Assembly (NCBI GenBank): GCA_025449725.1
Contig: JANWIU010000018.1
Span: forward strand, 1 to 10,413
Direction: 5' to 3'
DNA: 10,413 nucleotides
Source of the DNA: Pseudobdellovibrio sp.
GTDB taxonomy: Bacteria > Bdellovibrionota > Bdellovibrionia > Bdellovibrionales > Bdellovibrionaceae
Shown here: positions 5,800-10,413 of the stretch, piece by piece
Layout of the letters: every line of letters starts with the position of its first letter
How positions within the stretch are numbered: position 1 is the first letter of the stretch
Notes under the pieces: model-generated
Database searches by the model: none
What the model was told of the DNA's origin: nothing
The model's input: the letters and a program-made list of their open reading frames with translations, nothing else
Position numbers and translations under genes: made by a program

Positions 5800-8373
5800 A
5801 TGGCTAACAACCGGCCGAAGGTCATTATACAGGCGAGCTCGCCAAAAGGCGTTCAGACTTATGAATTTCATAAGTCTGAACTCATTTTTGGTAGAAGCGG
5901 CAAAGCCGACCTTTCAGTCGATGAGGGCGGGATTTCCCGCGAACATCTTTCAATCAAAATTGAAAATAATACGATTTACATTGCTGATCTTAAATCACTG
6001 AACGGCGCTTACGTCGACGGCCGAAAGATTGAACCGCACGAGTTTGTACCTGTTGCTCCCCATGCGCAAATTTCCTTCGGGAAATGCCCGATGACATTGA
6101 AGATTTCGTTTCCTGATTCAGTGGCGCCGGCCGCTTCTGCTGCTCCGGCTGTAAAAGTAAATTCTATATCGAGCAGTAACGACGACTCAGAATTTGAAAT
6201 TGTCGACAACAGCTCCGGAAAAAAAGAAGACAAGCCTATCATCGCTCAGTTTTCTGATAAAGATTATGAAGATCCTAAAGAACTTTCGGATGAACCGATT
6301 GAGCTGCAGGCTCATCTACCGAAAGTTCAAGAAGCAGAAAAAACTGAAATTGAACCCCCAAAGGGTTTAAATGAAAAAAAGTCAGCTCCCCCACCGGTTG
6401 CAGAACGCCGCAGCTCTTCTCGCGCCGACGCTCGCCCTGCCCCGCTTAATATGACCAAAGAGCGTGAAAAAGCAGAGGCTCGTACGTCGGAATTGATGGA
6501 AGCTGCAAAACCGCGAGATAAAGAAGAATTTGAAAAACTGGTAGATCTTTCTGCGTTTCCAAAGACTGAACAGGACTTCCGCGTCAGCTTCAAAAACGTA
6601 GGCCTTGAAGTTCCTAAGTATAAAAATCCTGGCGAACATGCCAAAGAGATTATTCGCGATGCAGAAATGCAAAAACAGGCCGTCTTAAAGAGCGCCGAAG
6701 TATTCCGTAGTAAAACCGTTAATGAGACACGAATTCAAGCTAAAAAGGCCGCTGAAGAAGCTCATACTGAATTTAAAAAATTGATCGATGCCCTTCTTGA
6801 TAACACCCGTATGGAACTTAAAAATCTGCGTACTGACACCGAAATGTTGTTAGATGATAAGCGTATTCAGGCCAATGAAGAGATTCAGCGCCTGTGGACA
6901 GAATTTGAAGAACAAACCCGTGCAGAACGTGAAAAGCAGCGCGAAATTTTTGAAACAGACAATAAGATCAAGCTGGATCTATCGATTGAAAAGGCCCGTT
7001 CGGACATGTTTGCCGAGCGCCATAAAATCATTACTGACGCAGAAAATGAAGTTCTTCAGAAAAAACGTGCGTATCAAGTAGAATTTGAAAACGAAAAATC
7101 AGAGCACTTAAGTAAAATTAAAACCTATTCAGAAGAGCTTACCAAGATTCAGACATCCATAGATGAAAATAAGAAGCATTTAAAGGATGCCAAAACCCTG
7201 CGCGAAGAATCTGAACTGGAGCTGAGCAAGATTCTCAGTCATTTAAAAGCAGAAAAAGAAAATCTGGCGATCATTAATAACTCTTTCCAGGAAACTGCTG
7301 AAAGTCACAAAAAGATCGAAGCGGAACTGGCCGGCTTTAATGAAACGAAGCAAAAAGCCCTGGACGAAATCGCGAAGACCGAGGCCGAACTTGCAAGATT
7401 AAATGCCAGCTACGGTAACCTGTCTGAAAAGAAAGCTAAGGTTGAAGAAGATCTGGTGCGCCTAAACGAAACGGTTCGCGATGCCAAGACCAAAGCTAAA
7501 GCCGAAATTGAAGCGGAATATACCAGTTTACGAGACACCGAGAGCCGCAAGTTTGAAGATTTTAAAATTAACGAGCTGAAAGAATTAAAAAAGATCAGGG
7601 ACTCACACTCTGACTCGATTAAAAATTTCAGCGTGGATTTATCTCAAGAGATCGCCACCAAACTGGAACTGCTCGCCTCGCAGTCGGGCTATTCTAAATT
7701 TAACTTCGAAAAGCATTTTGAATTGATCAATTCTGTAATTCAGGTGAAGGCTTCCATTAATACCGGTTCAGAATCGAAGCACGCTCAGCAGCTTGAAGGC
7801 TGGAAAGCCCGCAAACGCAAAGAAAACTTCAGTCTTATGTCGCGCGGTTTCGCTGCCGGGATCATCGTTTTGTTTGCCGCTAACTTTGCCTATAAAAAAT
7901 TGAATATCGATCCGGTTCAACTTGAATTAGCAAGAATTGCAGCTGAGAACAAAGCTAAAGACAGTGAGAACCGTTTCATTCCGGCGAAGTCGGATAAATC
8001 CTACGATAACTATGTGGAATCGACTCTATATACAGAGAGATTCTCTGACACCTACCTTGACCGTAAAAACCAGCAAGAATGGGTTAACTACGCCACGAAG
8101 TACTTCTTAAGACAGTGGAAGGTTGACGAAGAAAAAGTTATTCAGGTTATTTCAAATTCAAATGCGCTTGTACAAAACGTAATTGAAGAACTGCCGAATA
8201 TGAAAAAGACCAAATTGAAAGCGGATTTGGCTAAGTTAAAAGAACTGGAAGAGCAGTCTATCAAAAGCCAGGCTGAGATTCTGGGTTCAAATGTAAAATA
8301 CGAAGCTTACAAAAAACTTGAAAGAGAATTCTTCCAAAGTAAATTAGAAGGCCGTGCTCCGGCTTCTCAGTAG
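5800..8373 (+). CDS. FHA-domain coiled-coil protein with a single membrane helix
   Basis: 857 residues. The N-terminal FHA domain (about 20-104) has all signature positions: G31-R32, S46-R47-E48-H49 and N68-G69. It should therefore bind phosphothreonine peptides in the cytoplasm. Residues about 105-240 are a low-complexity Ala/Pro/Ser/Glu-rich linker. Residues about 275-650 are a long charged coiled coil. A membrane helix lies at about 682-698 (RGFAAGIIVLFAANFAY), preceded by Lys/Arg-rich WKARKRK, so the N-terminal part is predicted inside. The C-terminal 155 residues are mostly helical, without a fold I recognise, and would be periplasmic. The start is ATG 5800, 18 bases after the TolQ-like gene, with a weak GGA ribosome site. 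The layout recalls GltG of Myxococcus gliding (FHA, one helix, periplasmic part), but I see no TonB-like end. It ends 14 bases before a convergent gene, with no terminator visible. Confidence 0.85.
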   Translation: MANNRPKVIIQASSPKGVQTYEFHKSELIFGRSGKADLSVDEGGISREHLSIKIENNTIYIADLKSLNGAYVDGRKIEPHEFVPVAPHAQISFGKCPMTLKISFPDSVAPAASAAPAVKVNSISSSNDDSEFEIVDNSSGKKEDKPIIAQFSDKDYEDPKELSDEPIELQAHLPKVQEAEKTEIEPPKGLNEKKSAPPPVAERRSSSRADARPAPLNMTKEREKAEARTSELMEAAKPRDKEEFEKLVDLSAFPKTEQDFRVSFKNVGLEVPKYKNPGEHAKEIIRDAEMQKQAVLKSAEVFRSKTVNETRIQAKKAAEEAHTEFKKLIDALLDNTRMELKNLRTDTEMLLDDKRIQANEEIQRLWTEFEEQTRAEREKQREIFETDNKIKLDLSIEKARSDMFAERHKIITDAENEVLQKKRAYQVEFENEKSEHLSKIKTYSEELTKIQTSIDENKKHLKDAKTLREESELELSKILSHLKAEKENLAIINNSFQETAESHKKIEAELAGFNETKQKALDEIAKTEAELARLNASYGNLSEKKAKVEEDLVRLNETVRDAKTKAKAEIEAEYTSLRDTESRKFEDFKINELKELKKIRDSHSDSIKNFSVDLSQEIATKLELLASQSGYSKFNFEKHFELINSVIQVKASINTGSESKHAQQLEGWKARKRKENFSLMSRGFAAGIIVLFAANFAYKKLNIDPVQLELARIAAENKAKDSENRFIPAKSDKSYDNYVESTLYTERFSDTYLDRKNQQEWVNYATKYFLRQWKVDEEKVIQVISNSNALVQNVIEELPNMKKTKLKADLAKLKELEEQSIKSQAEILGSNVKYEAYKKLEREFFQSKLEGRAPASQ

Positions 8374-8387
8374 CCTATTGAACCTAT

Positions 8388-8867
8388 TTATTGATCTCCC
8401 CGTCGTCGCTTTAATCGCTTTAATACTTTTTCTTTCTTTTCAGGCGGCAGTGAACGGAATTTTTCCAGACGCTCACGAAGTTTCTTCTTCTTTTCAGGCG
8501 GTAAATCGCGGAATTTTTGCCATTTATTGCGAACCTGTTGGCGCTGTTCCGGATTTAATGAACGCCAACGTTTCATATTTTGCTTAATTTTTTCTTTTTG
8601 ATCAGGGTCTAAATTTTTGAACCGCGAAAATGCTGCTTTCAGCTTTTCTTTTTTTTCAGGAGGTAAATCTTTAAACTTTTGCCACTTCTCTCTTATTCTG
8701 GTCTTTTCCTCGTCGGATAAGGAATTCCAACGTGCCCGTGCCGCATCTGGCGGTGCGCCTGCACCAACTGCGTCCGCAGTGGCCACAGTTGACCCTGCTT
8801 CCTGTGCTTTAAGGTTTAATGCAAGACCGACCACAAATAATGAAACCAGAAAACGACGTCGTTGCAT
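8388..8867 (-). CDS. Secreted basic DUF3106-like repeat protein
   Basis: 159 residues. A signal peptide is clear: MQRRR, a hydrophobic core (6-18), and a likely cut after LKA (residue 21). The mature protein starts with a short Ala/Gly stretch. From residue 50 to the end it consists of an 18-residue tandem repeat, six copies starting at L50, L68, L86, L104, L122 and L140. The pattern is L-x-P-[ED]-[KQ]-[KR]-x-x-[LIV] followed by a W/F-x-[KR]-[FW] block. WQKF..LPPEKK resembles DUF3106. It is very basic, rich in Lys and Arg. Start: ATG 8865-8867 shares one base with the preceding stop (TAATG) and has AGGAG nine bases upstream. Last gene of the ECF sigma operon. I recall DUF3106 genes downstream of ECF sigma genes in other Proteobacteria. 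Function unknown; an envelope or nucleic-acid/polymer-binding role is only a guess. Confidence 0.85.
   Translation of the reverse strand: MQRRRFLVSLFVVGLALNLKAQEAGSTVATADAVGAGAPPDAARARWNSLSDEEKTRIREKWQKFKDLPPEKKEKLKAAFSRFKNLDPDQKEKIKQNMKRWRSLNPEQRQQVRNKWQKFRDLPPEKKKKLRERLEKFRSLPPEKKEKVLKRLKRRRGDQ
8397..8720 (-). repeat. Six tandem 54-bp coding repeats
   Basis: These encode the 18-residue repeat of the DUF3106-like protein (residues 50-157). The DNA copies have diverged but keep shared blocks, for example the plus-strand TTTTCAGGCGG of the two last copies and TTTTCAGGAGG of an earlier one. The most similar units are the second, fifth and sixth (LPPEKK). Confidence 0.75.
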
Positions 8868-9049
8868 TAGTTATTACTCCTTTTAGCGCCTTCAGTCTGA
8901 TCCGACTCTAATTCACCTAAATTCATCATTTCGTCCCAGAAATCACTTTCTTCCAATTCGTCCAGATTCAACAAAACATCGAGATTTTTAAACATCTCTT
9001 CATCAGTGGCAGTATTGGTATTAGTTAAAGTTTTTTTACCGTCACCCAT
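8867..9049 (-). CDS. Small acidic protein of the ECF sigma operon
   Basis: 60 residues with no signal peptide or membrane helix. It has 16 Asp/Glu against 5 Lys/Arg, concentrated in residues 16-53. The core reads NLDVLLNLDELEESDFWDEM, an alternating acidic-hydrophobic pattern. A similar pattern ends the membrane protein encoded just upstream (FMDELSVLEEYETLEAM). It is a real gene because it has a strong GGAGGG ribosome site five bases before ATG 9047-9049. It also overlaps the upstream gene by eight bases (ATGGGTGA) and the downstream gene by one base. I do not recognise a family. It could be a cytoplasmic modulator of the sigma factor or of its membrane partner, or a chaperone-like acidic partner for the basic product encoded next. 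All three are guesses from charge and context. Confidence 0.78.
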   Translation of the reverse strand: MGDGKKTLTNTNTATDEEMFKNLDVLLNLDELEESDFWDEMMNLGELESDQTEGAKRSNN

Positions 9050-9422
9050 CTAAACCCTCCAGATCCATATCAGACATCGCCTCTAAAGTTTCATATTCCT
9101 CAAGGACGCTCAGTTCATCCATGAACTCTAATACTTCTTCCTCTTCCAGAACCTGATTTACAAATTCATTTCCGAGTGCGGCGATAGTCATCAGGCCCAC
9201 GGCATCACCTTCTGTCATTTTGCTATTACTTATTCCAAAATTTAAATACAACGCAAGAACGGCAACTGCGGCTGCAGTCCCCAAAGGAAAAAACAGACTA
9301 ACCCACTTAGCCTTCCTGTTTTTCTTTCTTAAGTTTTCCAACTCAGCTTGAGCATTGGCCAGAATTTTTTTATTTAAAGCTTCCGGTGCTTTTTCGCTGA
9401 AGAAGGAATCGTACTTACCCAT
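9042..9422 (-). CDS. One-helix membrane protein, putative anti-sigma factor
   Basis: 126 residues. A predicted cytoplasmic, helical, basic N-terminus (1-39) is followed by one membrane helix at about 40-62 (WVSLFFPLGTAAAVAVLALYL). The C-terminal part (63-126) is very acidic, with EEEE at 93-96 and DMDLEGLDG at the end. Position directly after an ECF sigma gene, with an eight-base overlap (ATGGGTAA), and a single-helix plan suggest a membrane anti-sigma factor holding the sigma factor through its N-terminal segment. There is no His or Cys, so it is not a zinc-binding (HxxxCxxC) anti-sigma domain, and I see no recognisable RseA-like motif. It may belong to the poorly described membrane proteins that accompany DUF3106 genes. 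A GAGGG ribosome site lies eight bases before the ATG. The gene is certain, the function is inferred. Confidence 0.75.
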   Translation of the reverse strand: MGKYDSFFSEKAPEALNKKILANAQAELENLRKKNRKAKWVSLFFPLGTAAAVAVLALYLNFGISNSKMTEGDAVGLMTIAALGNEFVNQVLEEEEVLEFMDELSVLEEYETLEAMSDMDLEGLDG

Positions 9423-9966
9423 TTTTTATTCCCTCGACTGTTTTCTTTAAGTTTTCGCGGGCTCTGAACAAGAGGGCTTTTACCGCGCCCACCGAGGTTC
9501 CCAATTTTGCGGCCACTTCCGCCTGCGATAACTCTTCAACTAATATCATGGTTAACACAACTTTTTGATTCTCAGGCAATTCTGCGAAAGCATTATGTAA
9601 CATTTCGCTTTTTTGCTGTTCTGAAAAAAGGGCCTCAACTCCAGGTTGAGGATCTTCAACAGATCCCCAGTCTTCATCACTTAAGGTGGACCACTTTTTA
9701 TTTGCGCGAAACTCATCTATAATTAAATTACGCGCCATACTTAAAATCCACGATCGGACTGATCCTACAGGCCTGAAGTTTTCTGCATTCACTGCCACTT
9801 TGATCCAAACTTCCTGCACGATGTCTTCAGCCCGATGCCGATCCTTCAACATCTTTACACAATAGCCATAAATTAAATTCTGATAACGTGCCATCAACGT
9901 GCTAAAAGCTTCAGAATTTCTTACAGCTATATTTTTTAAGAGTTGCAGATCATCGTCTTGATTCAT
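9415..9966 (-). CDS. ECF-type RNA polymerase sigma factor (RpoE/sigma24-like)
   Basis: 183 residues, normal for group IV sigma factors with only regions 2 and 4. Sigma2 spans about 16-88: LMARYQNLIYGYCVKML, then the core-binding segment RAEDIVQEVWIKV (45-57), then the -10 recognition helix SVRSWILSMARNLIIDEFR (69-87). A short linker covers 89-120. Sigma4 spans about 122-176, with AELPENQKVVLTMILVEELS and the helix-turn-helix at about 147-170 (AEVAAKLGTSVGAVKALLFR) that reads the -35 box. It directs RNA polymerase to a small regulon, probably envelope-related given its secreted and membrane neighbours. First gene of four overlapping genes, with a promoter at 9975-10003. The start at ATG 9964-9966 has no good ribosome site and could be almost leaderless. 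The family call is certain, the regulon unknown. Confidence 0.95.
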   Translation of the reverse strand: MNQDDDLQLLKNIAVRNSEAFSTLMARYQNLIYGYCVKMLKDRHRAEDIVQEVWIKVAVNAENFRPVGSVRSWILSMARNLIIDEFRANKKWSTLSDEDWGSVEDPQPGVEALFSEQQKSEMLHNAFAELPENQKVVLTMILVEELSQAEVAAKLGTSVGAVKALLFRARENLKKTVEGIKNG

Positions 9967-9974
9967 GTCTGCAA

Positions 9975-10003
9975 ATCTTAAAATGGGTTTACCCCAGGTT
10001 CAA
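9975..10003 (-). promoter_or_regulatory. Promoter of the ECF sigma operon, possibly self-regulated
   Basis: On the minus strand TTGAAC (9998-10003) is followed by 17 bases and TAAGAT (9975-9980). Only eight bases separate the -10 box from the sigma ATG, so the transcript would have almost no leader. The TGAACC core of the -35 box also resembles the GAAC core of many ECF promoters, so autoregulation is possible. A ten-base dyad, GGGT-TT-ACCC (9985-9994 on the plus strand), lies inside the spacer. Confidence 0.45.
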
Positions 10004-10006
10004 CGA

Positions 10007-10413
10007 CTACTTATTAGCCGGTTCAGCCGGTGTTGCCGGAGTCGCAGGCTCACCCGCGCCGTTTGGCGATGCCGGTTGTGCCGGTGTTGCCGCGTTCGGG
10101 TTAGGATTTCCGTTACGGTCCTGCTCATCATGCTTTTGGCGGTAGATTTTTTTACTTTGGCGGTCTTGCGCCTTTTCGATTCTGGCTTTCTCTTCCGGGC
10201 TCATCACGCCGTCAGCCATAGCTTTATTTTGTAAGTGATCAATGTGCTTTTGACCTTTACGCAATTTTTTTGCTTCTTTACGGGTTAATTCTCCCGAAGC
10301 CACACCCGCACGAATACGGCCTTGCTGACGTTGTTCACGGTTTTGATTACGGTTCGCCTCAGCTGTTACACTGATCATCAATGCTAATACCGAAAAAGCT
10401 AAAATACCCTTCA
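10007..10413 (-). CDS. Secreted basic protein with Pro/Ala-rich tail (start codon cut by the window edge)
   Basis: The frame is open to the right edge. Its first bases are TG followed by AAG GGT, so the ATG almost certainly begins one base beyond position 10413, giving about 135 residues. This start yields a good signal peptide, MKGILAFSVLALMISVTAEA, with a cut after AEA (residue 20). The internal TTG/ATG codons near 10376-10381 would cut the signal peptide in half and are unlikely starts. The mature part (21 to about 100) is Arg/Lys/Gln-rich and has two similar helical units: GVASGELTRKEAKKLRKGQ and ADGVMSPEEKARIEKAQ. These read like G-x-L/M-[TS]-x-x-E repeats, weakly EF-hand-like in spacing but without a calcium loop. 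The tail (about 101-135) is Pro/Ala/Asn-rich. I have seen similar secreted proteins in Proteobacteria but know no function. It lies 40 bases upstream of the ECF sigma gene on the same strand. Confidence 0.78.
   Translation of the reverse strand, partial: KGILAFSVLALMISVTAEANRNQNREQRQQGRIRAGVASGELTRKEAKKLRKGQKHIDHLQNKAMADGVMSPEEKARIEKAQDRQSKKIYRQKHDEQDRNGNPNPNAATPAQPASPNGAGEPATPATPAEPANK

Noticed and set aside
5744..6001. Plus-strand open frame bridging the channel gene and the FHA gene
   Set aside because: Overlaps the ends of two well-supported genes in another frame, with no family resemblance.
8374..8387. Terminator between the convergent FHA and DUF3106-like genes
   Set aside because: Only 14 bases, with no inverted repeat; the T-rich stretches beyond belong to the Lys-coding repeats.
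8397..8720. CRISPR-like regular repeat
   Set aside because: The 54-bp period is in frame, diverged and fully explained by an 18-residue protein repeat.
9965..10234. Plus-strand Arg/Cys-rich open frame
   Set aside because: Composition reflects the GCCGG-rich DNA coding the Pro/Ala-rich tail on the other strand.

Overview
The window looks like chromosomal DNA from a Gram-negative predatory or gliding-type bacterium. The best guess is a member of the Bdellovibrionota, but this is an inference from gene style (moderate A+T, Lys/Glu-rich coiled-coil proteins, an FHA protein beside a proton-motor pair, SPI-type signal peptides) and not from a marker gene. There is no tRNA, rRNA, CRISPR array or insertion sequence. 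Coding density is high and the longest stretch without a gene is about 185 bp (643-827).

Left part (1-1752), minus strand. An SDR-family epimerase of the TIGR01777/DUF1731 type (828-1700) is followed by greA (163-642), which has its own sigma70-like promoter. Four bases after greA begins a membrane-anchored protein that runs off the left edge (1-158). Divergent from the SDR gene, across only 52 bp, is an ABC1/UbiB-type atypical kinase on the plus strand (1753-3066). The 52 bp hold a perfectly palindromic -10 box readable on both strands and a 6-8-6 inverted repeat beside it.

Central part (3163-8373), plus strand. A tight three-gene operon is the most interesting object here. It encodes a MotB-like protein (transmembrane Asp, about 340 residues of coiled coil, OmpA-like C-terminus), a three-helix TolQ/ExbB/MotA-like channel protein, and an 857-residue protein with an N-terminal FHA domain, a long coiled coil, one membrane helix and a helical C-terminal part. 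Together they read as an ion-driven motor with an attached phosphothreonine-reading module. This is comparable in parts list to Zorya ZorAB and to the Agl-Glt gliding machinery, but I do not recognise it as any named system.

Right part (8388-10413), minus strand. An ECF sigma factor (9415-9966) is followed by a one-helix membrane protein in the anti-sigma position (9042-9422), a 60-residue acidic protein (8867-9049) and a secreted, very basic DUF3106-like repeat protein (8388-8867). Every junction overlaps, and two of them use the same 8-base overlap. Upstream, ending 40 bp before the sigma factor, is a second secreted basic protein with a Pro/Ala-rich tail. Its start codon lies one base beyond the right edge. 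This set looks like an envelope-related ECF regulon module.
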